Shown piece after piece: positions 17,491 to 26,122 of a stretch of DNA of 64,000 bases (position 1 is the first letter of the stretch; each line of letters starts with the position of its first letter). The notes below the pieces were generated by a model. That model was not told the origin of the DNA, made no database searches, and saw nothing but the letters and a program-made list of their open reading frames with translations. The DNA is from Fulvimarina endophytica (GTDB lineage: Bacteria; Pseudomonadota; Alphaproteobacteria; Rhizobiales; Rhizobiaceae). Both the position numbers and the translations under genes were made by a program. The stretch covers positions 372,001-436,000 of the forward strand of contig NZ_QURL01000003.1 in the NCBI RefSeq assembly GCF_003403015.1, given 5' to 3'.

Positions 17491-18663
17491 ATGTCGAACA
17501 CCGCAAGCCAGACCGCGCAAGCGCCCGCAGCCGAAGGCGCACCGATCCCCGTGACCGTTCTCACGGGCTATCTGGGTTCCGGCAAGACGACGCTTCTCAA
17601 CCGCATCCTCTCGGAGGATCACGGGCGCAAATATGCCGTCATCGTCAACGAATTCGGCGAGATCGGCATCGACAATGACCTCATCGTGGAGAGCGACGAG
17701 GAAATCTACGAGATGAACAATGGCTGCGTGTGCTGCACGGTGCGCGGCGATCTCGTGCGCGTCGTCGAGGGCCTGACGCGCCGCAAGGGCCGCTTCGACG
17801 CGATCCTCGTGGAGACCACCGGCCTTGCCGATCCGGTCCCCGTCGCCCAGACCTTCTTCATGGACGAGGACGTGCGGGCCAAGACCGAGCTCGACGCCGT
17901 CGTCGCCCTGGTCGATGCCAAGCACCTGCCCCTGCGCCTCAAGGATTCCCGCGAGGCCGAGGACCAGATCGCCTTTGCCGACGTCGTCCTTCTCAACAAG
18001 ACCGACCTCGTCTCGGGCGAGGAACTGGCGAAGATCGAGGCGACGGTCCGGGCCATCAATCCCCATGCCGTCATCCACCGCACCGAGCGGGCCGGCATCG
18101 CGCTCGACAAGGTGCTCGGGCGCAAGGCCTTCGACCTGAAGAAGGTGCTCGACAACGATCCCGGTTTCCTCGAAGAGGCGGCCAAAGCCCATGACGAGGC
18201 GGATCACGTCTGCGGCCCGGACTGCGATCACGACCACGACCATCATCACGGCCACGATCATCACGATCATCACCACGATCACGGGCACCATCATCATGGC
18301 CATGATCACGATCACGCCCATGGCGAGGTCTCGCCGATCCACGACGTGACCGTGACCTCGATCTCCCTTCGGGCCGGCGAGATCGACCAGCGCAAGTTCT
18401 TTCCCTGGATCCAGGCGCTCACCCAGGAGGAGGGGCCGAACATCCTGCGCCTCAAGGGCATCATCGCCTTCGACGGCGATCCCGACCGCTACGTGGTCCA
18501 GGGCGTCCACATGATCATCGAGGGCGATCACCAGCGGGCCTGGCGCGCGGACGAGCCGCGCGAGAGCCGCCTCGTCTTCATCGGCCGCAATCTCGACCGC
18601 GAGGAGCTGGAGGCGGGCTTTGCGGCCTGCGCCGCCCGGCCCCGCACGCCGCACGAAGCCTGA
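17491..18663 (+). CDS. CobW/COG0523 GTP-dependent metallochaperone, His-rich
   Basis: A 390-residue G3E-family GTPase. Motifs are Walker A GYLGSGKTTLLN, the metal site NNGCVCC (CxCC), VETTGLADP and NKTD for guanine. Residues about 242-280 are a dense His/Asp tract of DHDH, HHGH and DHHH units, followed by the CobW C-terminal domain (VTVTSISLRAGEIDQRKFFPW). COG0523 proteins with CxCC and His tracts usually deliver or store zinc, as ZNG1/ZigA do; cobalt is the alternative. The start follows a perfect AAGGAGG. The WD40 gene eight bases downstream is probably in the same transcript. No clear Zur box was found by eye. Confidence 0.9.
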   Translation: MSNTASQTAQAPAAEGAPIPVTVLTGYLGSGKTTLLNRILSEDHGRKYAVIVNEFGEIGIDNDLIVESDEEIYEMNNGCVCCTVRGDLVRVVEGLTRRKGRFDAILVETTGLADPVPVAQTFFMDEDVRAKTELDAVVALVDAKHLPLRLKDSREAEDQIAFADVVLLNKTDLVSGEELAKIEATVRAINPHAVIHRTERAGIALDKVLGRKAFDLKKVLDNDPGFLEEAAKAHDEADHVCGPDCDHDHDHHHGHDHHDHHHDHGHHHHGHDHDHAHGEVSPIHDVTVTSISLRAGEIDQRKFFPWIQALTQEEGPNILRLKGIIAFDGDPDRYVVQGVHMIIEGDHQRAWRADEPRESRLVFIGRNLDREELEAGFAACAARPRTPHEA

Positions 18664-18671
18664 GCCCGAGA

Positions 18672-19649
18672 ATGCCCTCCATCGCACCCTACGATCTCGG
18701 CGAATTCGTCGAGCGCACCGTCTTTCTCGGCGACACCCCCGTCTTCGCCCTCGCGGACGGGCACCTCCACCTGCCGGCAGGCGGCGGCTCCGTTCTCCAG
18801 GCCCATGACGGGGGGCTTCTCTGCGCCGCCTACGATCCGTTCTCCGATCGCCTCCTGACGGGTGGCGAGGACGGGAAGGTGATGGCGCTCGGGGCGAAGG
18901 GGCAGCTTTCGGAACTCGCCTCCATCGGCGCCAAATGGATCTCCAGCGTTGCCGGCGGGCCGAACGGCGCGGCCGGCTTCGGCTCGGGCCGCACCGCCTA
19001 TGCGCGCGCCGGCGACGGCACGCTGAAGCAGCGCGCCTTCGAGCGCACGGTCGAGGGCATCGCGTTCGCGCCCAAGGGCTTTCGCTGCGCGATCGCGCGA
19101 TATGACGGGGCCTCGCTCTATTTTCCGGCCACCGAGGCCGAACCCGCCTTCCTCGAATGGAAGGGCGCCCATCTCGACGTCGCCTTCTCGCCGGACGGCC
19201 GCTTCGTCGTCACCACCATGCAGGAGAACGCCCTCCACGGCTGGCGCGTCTCCGACGGCAAGCACATGCGCATGACGGGCTATCCGGCCAAGGTGAAGGA
19301 CTGGTCCTGGTCGGCCAAGGGCAAGTTCCTCGCCACCACGGGCGCGCCGGCGGCGATCCTCTGGCCGTTTTCGGGCAAGGACGGGCCGATGGGCAAGGCC
19401 CCGCTCGAACTCGGCACGCGCGGCGATACCATGGTCACCGCGGTCGCCTGCCATCCGTCCGAGGACATGCTCGCGATCGGCTATCAGGACGGAATGATCC
19501 TCGCCGTCCGCTTCCAGGACCAGAAGGAGGCGCTGCTTCGCCGGGGCGGAACGGCGCCGGTGCGCACCATGGCCTGGGACGGCGGCGGCCGCCTCCTCGC
19601 CTTCGGCAGCGAGACGGGCGAGGCCGGGGTCGTCGACATCGCCGGCTGA
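18672..19649 (+). CDS. WD40-repeat protein downstream of cobW-type gene
   Basis: A 325-residue protein with several WD40-like blades, for example LQAHDGGLLCAAYDPFSDRLLTGGEDGKVMAL, VAFSPDGRFVVTTMQENALHGWRV and VAVACHP...LAIGYQDGMI (excerpts). These predict a seven-bladed propeller filling the whole protein, without a signal peptide. It starts eight bases after the metallochaperone stop. I recall such a cobW-WD40 pairing in rhizobia near zinc genes; a scaffold or metal-related role is inferred, not shown. Confidence 0.85.
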   Translation: MPSIAPYDLGEFVERTVFLGDTPVFALADGHLHLPAGGGSVLQAHDGGLLCAAYDPFSDRLLTGGEDGKVMALGAKGQLSELASIGAKWISSVAGGPNGAAGFGSGRTAYARAGDGTLKQRAFERTVEGIAFAPKGFRCAIARYDGASLYFPATEAEPAFLEWKGAHLDVAFSPDGRFVVTTMQENALHGWRVSDGKHMRMTGYPAKVKDWSWSAKGKFLATTGAPAAILWPFSGKDGPMGKAPLELGTRGDTMVTAVACHPSEDMLAIGYQDGMILAVRFQDQKEALLRRGGTAPVRTMAWDGGGRLLAFGSETGEAGVVDIAG

Positions 19650-19791
19650 TCGTCTTCGAAGACGGTCCCGTGCCGGCGCAGAGGCGCCGGTGTCCTCCGG
19701 TCGCGCGCCGGACCGGATCGAACCCGTCGCGTCCGCCCCGCGATCCTTCGGCGACGAACCGGGGACCGGGCCTACCCTCCGCCGGAAGGCG

Positions 19792-20244
19792 TCAGGCGAA
19801 TCGCCCCTCCATCGCGGAGATCTGACGCGTCATCTGCACGAAGCGGTCGCGCAGGCGCGCTTCCACGCTCGCGGTATATTGGGGATATTCCTCGAGCAGC
19901 CGGCGGAAATGGGTGCGGGTGATGCGCAGGAGGTCGCAGGCGGTCTCGGCCTGCGCCGTGCCCGGCCGGCGCGTCTCGGTGATCAGCGCCATCTCGCCGA
20001 TGAGCGTGCCGGGGCCGTAGGCCCCGACGATCCGCACCGCCTCGTCCCGGCCCTGGGCGAGCACCACCGTTCCGCTGCCGACGATATAGCCGGCATCGGC
20101 GATCGCCGCCTCGCGAAAGATCGTGTCGCCGGCCCGGTAGCGCCTGTGCTCGGCGCCGAAGGCGAGCAGCCTCAGGGCTTCGAGGTCCAGTTCGTCGAAC
20201 AGGGGCACCGAGCGCAGGATGTCGATATCGTCTTGCAGGCTCAA
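19792..20244 (-). CDS. Cyclic nucleotide-binding domain protein without DNA-binding domain
   Basis: A 150-residue protein consisting of one cNMP-binding beta-roll (LRSVPLFDELDLEALRLLAFGA, YRAGDTIFREAAIADAGYIV, GTLIGEMALITETRRPGTAQA) and a short C-terminal helix. The phosphate-binding cassette GEMALITETRRPGTA fits nucleotide binding. The Crp-type helix-turn-helix is missing, so it cannot act as a classical Crp/Fnr regulator. It follows the OmpR-type regulator gene by 24 bases on the same strand and may modulate that pathway. Confidence 0.85.
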   Translation of the reverse strand: MSLQDDIDILRSVPLFDELDLEALRLLAFGAEHRRYRAGDTIFREAAIADAGYIVGSGTVVLAQGRDEAVRIVGAYGPGTLIGEMALITETRRPGTAQAETACDLLRITRTHFRRLLEEYPQYTASVEARLRDRFVQMTRQISAMEGRFA

Positions 20245-20268
20245 TGCGCGGTCCTCGATGAGGCCGGA

Positions 20269-20952
20269 TCAGGGAACGAGCTTGTAGCCCCCCGATTCGG
20301 TGACCAGAAGGCGGGCATTGGACGGATCGGGCTCGATCTTCTGGCGCAGGCGATAGACATGGGTTTCCAGCGTATGGGTCGTCACGCCGGAATTATAGCC
20401 CCAGACCTCTTCCAAAAGGATATCGCGGGTGATGACGTTCCGGTCGGCCCGGTAGAGAAACCGGATGATCGCCGTCTCCTTCTCGGTCAGGCGGATCTTC
20501 GTGCCCTTGCCGTCGACCAGAAGCTTCTGGCTCGGCTTGAAGACATAGGGGCCGATCTGGAAGGTGGCGTCCTCGCTCTGCTCGTGCTGGCGCAGCTGGG
20601 CGCGGATGCGCGCGAGGAGAACGGCGAAGCGGAAGGGCTTCGTGACGTAGTCGTTCGCGCCCGCCTCGAGGCCGAGGATCGTGTCGGCATCGGCGTCCTG
20701 GCCGGTGAGAATGATGATGGGCGACTTGAACCCGCCCTTGCGCAGCACCTTCACCGCCTCGCGCCCGTCCATGTCGGGCAGGCCGATATCGATGACGAGA
20801 AGATCGATCACCCCCGCCCGCGCGGCCTGGATGCCCTTCATCGCGGAGGCTTCCTGGCTGACGTTGAATTCCTCGTGCAGGGCGAGTTGTTCGGCGAGGG
20901 TCTGACGGAGATCGTCGTCGTCGTCGACGATGAGAATCGAGCGCTGGTTCAT
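20269..20952 (-). CDS. OmpR-family response regulator (CenR-like)
   Basis: A 227-residue two-domain regulator. The receiver has DDDDDL, phospho-acceptor Asp in LLVIDIGLPDMDG, Thr in ILTGQD and Lys in VTKPF. The C-terminal winged helix has LTEKETAIIRFLYRA and THTLETHVYRLRQKIEPDPS. The sequence and the conserved VTKPFRFAVLLARIRAQLRQ stretch remind me of CenR, an envelope regulator of alphaproteobacteria, but I could not confirm this. No histidine kinase is next to it. It is cotranscribed with a cNMP-binding protein and divergent from an L,D-transpeptidase-like gene. Confidence 0.88.
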   Translation of the reverse strand: MNQRSILIVDDDDDLRQTLAEQLALHEEFNVSQEASAMKGIQAARAGVIDLLVIDIGLPDMDGREAVKVLRKGGFKSPIIILTGQDADADTILGLEAGANDYVTKPFRFAVLLARIRAQLRQHEQSEDATFQIGPYVFKPSQKLLVDGKGTKIRLTEKETAIIRFLYRADRNVITRDILLEEVWGYNSGVTTHTLETHVYRLRQKIEPDPSNARLLVTESGGYKLVP

Positions 20953-21062
20953 GCGTCCTTCACGTGTCTATACCGGACGGTGTGTCATCGCCGTATATAT
21001 AGCGAAGCCGGTCGACAAAGCGACATGGCCGGCCACCGAATCGTCGTTTGCCGAGAAATGCC

Positions 21063-21578
21063 ATGCCCCTCGTCGTCCGCCGCTCTCCCCTTTCGCCGCT
21101 CCGGGGCATCCTGTCCGCCGGTCCCTTCCGCGTTCCCTGCGCGCTCGGGCGCAGCTCCACGACGATCTTCAAGCGCGAGAGCGACGGCGCGACCCCCGTC
21201 GCTTCCATGTCCCTCCTGTCGATCCGCCGGCGCCATCGAAGGCTGCCAGCCCTCAGGTGCCCGCTGCCCGGGCGCATCACCCGCAGCCGCGACGGATGGT
21301 GCGACGCGCCCACCCATGCCGCCTATAACCGCCCGGTCCGCCTGCCTTTTCCGGCAAGCTGCGAGGAGATGGCGCGCACCGACCGGCTCTACGATGCCGT
21401 CGTGATCCTCGACTGGAACCTCTCCTCGCGCAAGCGGTTCGGCGGCAGCGCGATCTTCTTCCATCTCGCCCGTCCGGGCTATCCGCCGACGGAGGGATGC
21501 GTCGCGATCGCGCCGCGCGACATGGCGCGGATCGCGCCGCTGCTGAAGCTTGGCGCCCGGCTCGTCGTGACGCGCTGA
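21063..21578 (+). CDS. L,D-transpeptidase (YkuD) family protein
   Basis: A protein of about 171 residues with the YkuD catalytic signature in its C-terminal half: IFFHLARPGYPPTEGCVAI supplies the His and the nucleophilic Cys in TEGCV. YkuD enzymes make 3-3 peptidoglycan cross-links or attach proteins to the wall. No clear signal peptide is visible at the N-terminus, which is Arg-rich (MPLVVRRSPLSPLRGIL), so export is uncertain. The start is ambiguous between Met 21063 and TTG 21048. It is divergent from the OmpR-type regulator gene. Confidence 0.83.
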   Translation: MPLVVRRSPLSPLRGILSAGPFRVPCALGRSSTTIFKRESDGATPVASMSLLSIRRRHRRLPALRCPLPGRITRSRDGWCDAPTHAAYNRPVRLPFPASCEEMARTDRLYDAVVILDWNLSSRKRFGGSAIFFHLARPGYPPTEGCVAIAPRDMARIAPLLKLGARLVVTR

Positions 21579-21738
21579 CGGCACGGTCCGGTCCGCCCTG
21601 TCGTTTGCCGGCGCGCCGATCGGATCGAAAACCTCGGTAACTATTTGCTCGCGCGGGCGTTAACTCTCGATCGGCCATCCGGAAACGGGCGGGTGTCCAC
21701 CTTCAGGACAGGCAAGCCGAAAGGGAGACCGAAGCGTC

Positions 21739-24054
21739 ATGGATCGCAGCGAGAACACCGACAATCCGAGGATCAAACCCTATGACAGCCCGAGCGGCGG
21801 CTGGGGTTCGGTCAAATCCCTCGTGGAGAAATCGAAGCAGGAGGGCCTGCTCCTCTCCTCGGTCTGGGCGACGCTGGAGCGCCAGAACAAGCCGGGCGGC
21901 TACCAGTGCGTCTCCTGCTCCTGGGCCAAACCCGCCGAGCCGCGCCCGTTCGAATATTGCGAGAACGGCGTCAAGGCGACCTTGTGGGAGATCACGCCCA
22001 AGCGCTGCGACCGGGACTTCTTCGCCCGCCACACCGTCTCCGAACTCCTGCAATGGAACGATCACGACCTGGAGAAGCAGGGCCGGCTGACGACGCCGAT
22101 GAAATACGACCGCACGCTCGATCAATACGTGCCGGTGAAATGGACGGACGCCTTCGCGGACATCGCCTCGGAGCTGAAGGCGCTCGATCCGAAATCGGTC
22201 GTCTTCTACGTCTCGGGCCGGGCCTCGCTCGAGGCCTCGCATATGTGGCAGCTGATGGCGCGGATCTACGGCTCCAACAACCTGCCCGATTCCTCGAACA
22301 TGTGCCACGAATCGACCTCGGTCGGCCTGCCGGAATCGATCGGCTCGCCCGTCGGCACCGTGACGCTCGCCGATTTCGACGCCTGCGACATGATGTTCTT
22401 CTTCGGCCACAACACCGGCACCAACGCGCCGCGCCTGCTCCACTGGATCCAGCAGGCGCGCAAGCGCGGGGCCCCGGTGATCACCTTCAATCCCCTTCTC
22501 GAACGCGGGCTGATGCGCTTCAAGAGCCCCCAGCATCCCGGCGAGATGCTGTCCCCGGACGAGGGGACGAAGATGTCGAGCGACTATTACCAGCTGCGCG
22601 CAGGCGGCGACATCGCGGCGATGACGGGCATCGCCAAGGGCGTCCTCGCCCTCGACGACGCGGCGAAGGAGACGGGCGGCAAGCGCGTTCTCGATACCGC
22701 CTTCATCGAGGAGCACTGCCACGGCTGGGACCGGTTCGAGGCGTTCGTGCGCGATGCCGACTGGGCCGAGATCGAGCGCTGCTCCACCCTGACGCGGGCC
22801 GATCTCGAACACGTCGCCCGGGTCTATTCGCGCGCGAGCCGCGTCATCGGCAATTACGGCATGGGCCTCACCCAGCACCGCCACGGCATCGAGAACGTGC
22901 AGATGCTGTGCAATCTTCTCCTGATGCGCGGCATGATGGGCAAGGAGGGGGCCGGCATCTCGCCGATCCGCGGCCATTCCAACGTGCAAGGGCAGCGCAC
23001 CGTTGGCATCACCGAGAAGGTCGAACTCATTCCCCACGAAAAGTTCGAGGCGTTCTACGGCTTCACGGTTCCCAAGGAGAAGGGGCTCGACACGGTGGAG
23101 GCCTGCGAGGGCGTCATCGACGGCTCGGTGAAGGGCTTCGTCTGTCTCGGCGGCAATTTCTCGCGCGCGGTGCCCGAAACGGGCCGCGTGGAGGAGGCCT
23201 GGCGCAAGATGCGCCTCAACGTGCAGATCTCGACCAAGCTCAACCGCAACCATCTCCTCGCCTCGGAGAAGAGCTATATCCTGCCCTGTCTCGGCCGGCT
23301 GGAGCGCGACGAGCAGAACGGGCGGCCCCAGACGGTCTCCATGGAGGATTCGACCGCCTGCATCCACGCCTCCCTCGGCAAGACGGAGCCGGCCTCGAAG
23401 GAACTCCTCTCGGAGCCCCGAATCATCGCCGAACTCGCCAAGGCGCTCGTCGCGGGCAGGTCCACGGTGCCCTGGGATGAATGGGCGGGTGATTACGCGA
23501 AAGTGCGCGACGCGATCGAGCGGGCCTATCCGGACGACTTTCGCGACTTCAACACGCGCTTCGAGACGCCGGGCGGCTTCCACCGCGATATCGGCGCGAC
23601 GCGGCGCGAATGGCGCACCGAGACGGGCAAGGCGAACTTCCTGCCGCCGGAAAGCTTCGACGTCGACCCCGATATCGACACGCGCCCGGCCGACGTCCTC
23701 AACCTCATGACCGTGCGCTCGAACGACCAGTTCAACACGACGATCTACGGCTATGACGACCGGCTGCGCGGCGTCGACGGGACCCGCATGGTGATCCTGA
23801 TGAATGCCGAGGACATGAAGCGGATGGGCCTGTCGGACCGGGACAGGGTGGATGTGGAGACCCATGCCGACGACGGGATCGTGCGCCGGGTGGAGAACTA
23901 TCTCGTCCATGCCTGGCAACTGCCCAGGGGCGACTGCGCCGGCTACTATCCCGAGCTGAACGCCCTCATCCCCCTCTGGCACCATTCGCGCCGGGCCCAT
24001 GTGCCGGCGGCGAAATCCGTGCCCGTGCGCCTCGTCAGGCGCGGCGCGGCCTGA
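21739..24054 (+). CDS. FdhF/YdeP-family molybdopterin oxidoreductase
   Basis: A 771-residue member of the formate dehydrogenase H-like YdeP family, which binds bis-molybdopterin guanine dinucleotide. Marks are CVSCSWAKP near residue 60 (only a CxxC of the usual four-Cys cluster motif), SNMCHESTSVGLPESIG, VGNYG-type MPT contacts (RVIGNYGMGLTQHRHG), MRGMMGKEGAGISPIRGHSNVQGQRT, and the C-terminal MopB_CT-like fold with LMTVRSNDQFNTTIYGYDDR. E. coli YdeP is linked to acid resistance, but the substrate of the family is unknown. There is no fdhD or electron-transfer partner adjacent. The molybdate uptake genes 15 kb away would support its cofactor. Confidence 0.88.
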   Translation: MDRSENTDNPRIKPYDSPSGGWGSVKSLVEKSKQEGLLLSSVWATLERQNKPGGYQCVSCSWAKPAEPRPFEYCENGVKATLWEITPKRCDRDFFARHTVSELLQWNDHDLEKQGRLTTPMKYDRTLDQYVPVKWTDAFADIASELKALDPKSVVFYVSGRASLEASHMWQLMARIYGSNNLPDSSNMCHESTSVGLPESIGSPVGTVTLADFDACDMMFFFGHNTGTNAPRLLHWIQQARKRGAPVITFNPLLERGLMRFKSPQHPGEMLSPDEGTKMSSDYYQLRAGGDIAAMTGIAKGVLALDDAAKETGGKRVLDTAFIEEHCHGWDRFEAFVRDADWAEIERCSTLTRADLEHVARVYSRASRVIGNYGMGLTQHRHGIENVQMLCNLLLMRGMMGKEGAGISPIRGHSNVQGQRTVGITEKVELIPHEKFEAFYGFTVPKEKGLDTVEACEGVIDGSVKGFVCLGGNFSRAVPETGRVEEAWRKMRLNVQISTKLNRNHLLASEKSYILPCLGRLERDEQNGRPQTVSMEDSTACIHASLGKTEPASKELLSEPRIIAELAKALVAGRSTVPWDEWAGDYAKVRDAIERAYPDDFRDFNTRFETPGGFHRDIGATRREWRTETGKANFLPPESFDVDPDIDTRPADVLNLMTVRSNDQFNTTIYGYDDRLRGVDGTRMVILMNAEDMKRMGLSDRDRVDVETHADDGIVRRVENYLVHAWQLPRGDCAGYYPELNALIPLWHHSRRAHVPAAKSVPVRLVRRGAA

Positions 24055-24083
24055 CCGTCCGGGACCCTTCGGACCCCGCGAGG

Positions 24084-24103
24084 CCGCCGGGAGCACCCGG
24101 CGG
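24084..24103. other. GC-rich hairpin after the FdhF/YdeP gene
   Basis: CCGCCGGG and CCCGGCGG form a perfect eight-pair stem with an AGCA loop, 30 bases after the stop. There is no T-run, so it may be a transcript-stabilising structure or a rho-independent terminator of weak type. Confidence 0.4.
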
Positions 24104-24284
24104 TCGCGACGGAAGCATGACGCGAGCCCCGGATTTAGCTCAGGGTCACGTACCTCTCCATGACGGCATTGGGTGGTTTCCTGACGGTCCGTTTTGAGAC
24201 AAGCTCTGGTCTGAAGCGGACGGTGCGTTCAGGCTCTTACGAACGCAGCAAGGGATCGTAGCCGCATCGGCGAGGATGGGGTCC

Positions 24285-24899
24285 ATGGAACTGATGTCAG
24301 TCGCCCTTTTTGTCGGCGCGCTACTCCTGAACGCTGGCACTCCGGGTCCGAGCATCGCCGCTTTGGTCTCTCGTGTCCTGACAAACGGCTGGCGGGATGT
24401 GTTTCCCTTCATCCTCGCCATGTGGATCGGAGAGATCATATGGCTTACCATGGCGATTGCAGGGCTGACGGCCCTTGCGCAAACCTTCCAGTTTGGGTTC
24501 GAAATCCTGAAATGGCTGGGTGTTGCCTATTTGGCTTGGCTCGCCGTGAAGATGTGGCGTCAGCCGTTGGGCATTGCCGAGGGCGAGCTACCCCGCCGAA
24601 CGTCACCCATCTCGATGTTCGCCACTGGTATGGCGCTGACGCTCGGCAACCCGAAGATCATGGTGTTCTATCTTGCCCTCCTGCCTTCACTCATCGACTT
24701 GTCGTCGATTGGGCTAGCGCAATGGGCGATCTTGGCCGGGATCACCTTCCTTACACTCGCTGCGATCGATCTTACGTGGACTTTCCTTGCTCATAAGGCG
24801 CGAACGTTCCTTCGAACTCCCGCAGCCGTGCGGATTGCCAATAAGGTGGGTGCGATAACGTTGGGAGGAGCGGCGGCGGCTATAGCATCCCGCCACTAA
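24285..24899 (+). CDS. LysE/RhtB-family amino-acid exporter
   Basis: A 204-residue inner-membrane protein with six hydrophobic segments. The family signature LLNAGTPGPSIAALVSRVLTN lies in the first loop, and GMALTLGNPKIMVFYLALLPSLI in the middle. LysE/RhtB proteins export amino acids such as lysine, threonine or homoserine lactone. The start is set at ATG 24285 after GAGGATGGGG; ATG 24276 is an alternative. The codon use and base composition (about 50% G+C in sampled lines) differ sharply from the neighbours, which suggests transfer. Confidence 0.88.
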   Translation: MELMSVALFVGALLLNAGTPGPSIAALVSRVLTNGWRDVFPFILAMWIGEIIWLTMAIAGLTALAQTFQFGFEILKWLGVAYLAWLAVKMWRQPLGIAEGELPRRTSPISMFATGMALTLGNPKIMVFYLALLPSLIDLSSIGLAQWAILAGITFLTLAAIDLTWTFLAHKARTFLRTPAAVRIANKVGAITLGGAAAAIASRH

Positions 24900-24948
24900 G
24901 GGATCGAATTCCGTGGTTTTACGAGAACGGCCGGGTCCAATAGGGCAC

Positions 24949-25401
24949 CTACATAACCTCCTTGACCATGTGGATGATAACGCTTGCGCCCATCATCTCC
25001 TCTCGCTCGATCCTGTAATCGAGAGACGCATAGAGCAGTAAGTTCTCTTCGAACTTCGCATTCGTATAGAGCCGAACGACGCCAAGTCCAAATGCGACCG
25101 CGATTTGTTCCGCGTGTGCCACCATCCTCTTGCCATGACCACGCCCCTGAAATGCCGGCGCGACAGCAACGTTTTCGATCAGCAAGTGATCCGAATGCTG
25201 GATCGTCTCGACCAGTGCTGCCATTTGCTCGCCTGTAAACAGAAGGTCGGCGCGGTGGTCGCGGATGTGGGCGGCATGGTCCGCCTTCATGGGCATAGGT
25301 TCGCGGCCAATCAACGGCACCCATTTGGCATAAGCTGAACGGGTAAGCGCGGTAACGGCCTCGGCATCGGCGATAGTTGCAATTCGGATCGTCTCGCTCA
25401 T
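24949..25401 (-). CDS. GNAT-family N-acetyltransferase
   Basis: A 150-residue acetyl-CoA-dependent acetyltransferase. The acetyl-CoA loop is visible in NVAVAPAFQGRGHGKRMVAHAE (Q-x-x-G-x-G/A type), followed by VRLYTNAKFEENLLLYASLDY, typical of small-molecule GNATs. The substrate is unknown. It is convergent with the LysE gene and shares that gene's lower GC content, so both probably belong to the same acquired segment. Confidence 0.88.
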   Translation of the reverse strand: MSETIRIATIADAEAVTALTRSAYAKWVPLIGREPMPMKADHAAHIRDHRADLLFTGEQMAALVETIQHSDHLLIENVAVAPAFQGRGHGKRMVAHAEQIAVAFGLGVVRLYTNAKFEENLLLYASLDYRIEREEMMGASVIIHMVKEVM

Positions 25402-25819
25402 GCGACAGACATGGTCGCGTAGGCCGAAATGCGAAAGAGGATAAATGCCCTGTCATCGCCAGACTTCGAAGCGATCCAGCGGAGATGGGACACCGGGACG
25501 TTTCCGGATCTCCGAATGTCTGCTTCAAGGCGCACGAAATATGCGTGCTGGCGACTGTAAGGGGTCGAAACCTACCGATCAAGCAGCTTGGTTTATGTAG
25601 CACACTCTCCGGAAAGGGAGGCCGCTGCGGCCGCCGTCCCGTTCCGTTCCGTCCCGGTCATCTCCCGGTCTTCATCCGGGCAGAGCCCCAAACCCTGACA
25701 TCCCGTTAAGCCCTCGGCCAGGCAGCACCGCGCCCAGCGCATGCCTGCCTCCCTTCCGCATGTCTTCCGGGCAATGCGCGGAATGGCCATGTTGCATTGC
25801 AGCAAGAGAAGGATCTGCC
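25402..25819. other. Gene-free stretch between the GNAT gene and the small-ORF cluster
   Basis: About 420 bases. The left half has the lower GC content of the GNAT gene and the right half returns to the host level near 25600-25640, where a GCGGCCGC-centred palindrome (CCGCTGCGGCCGCCG) sits. No ORF is convincing. The promoter for the small ORFs should lie at the right end; a TGCATTGCAGCA element is present at 25793-25804. Confidence 0.5.
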
Positions 25820-25942
25820 ATGAACACCGACCATCGTCCATCCATTCTGACGCGGATCGTCCGCCGCCTCGAAGGCGTCTCCCGCCAGCATGGCCAGCGG
25901 ATCGAGCGTCTCGAACAGATGCGCCGGCGGCACGGCAGGTAA
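25820..25942 (+). CDS. Small basic protein, 40 residues
   Basis: ATG 25820 follows AGAAGGA by seven bases and opens a 40-codon frame ending in TAA. The product is strongly basic and helical (LTRIVRRLEGVSRQHGQRI, RLEQMRRRHGR) with no signal peptide. I do not recognise the family. It is the first of three closely spaced small ORFs with similar traits, and the third shares the RLEQ motif. Confidence 0.6.
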   Translation: MNTDHRPSILTRIVRRLEGVSRQHGQRIERLEQMRRRHGR

Positions 25943-26122
25943 CCCGCCCGCGAGGTCGCTCGAGGCGCGCGGCCGGGCGCAAAGCTCCGTCTCATCATCC
26001 GATCGCCCGATGACCCGATCCGCAGAGCCTTGCACCTGACGCATGAAAGCCTTCGCCCAGCATCGGTTCTCAACCGGGACACGAGCGATTACATTTAAAT
26101 CAACAAGATGGAGATATTCGAG

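Noticed and set aside
18230..18330. CRISPR-like or tandem DNA repeat in the cobW-type gene
   Set aside because: The repeated GATCACGACCAT-type units simply encode the His/Asp tract and have no spacer structure.
21703..24096. 797-codon minus-strand frame across the FdhF/YdeP gene
   Set aside because: It is the reverse shadow of a clear molybdoenzyme; its sequence is His/Arg/Ala-rich with no domain.
24131..24147. tRNA-like GGATTTAGCTCAGGG at the border of the low-GC segment
   Set aside because: No acceptor, anticodon or T-arm follows; kept only as a side remark, not as a tRNA feature.
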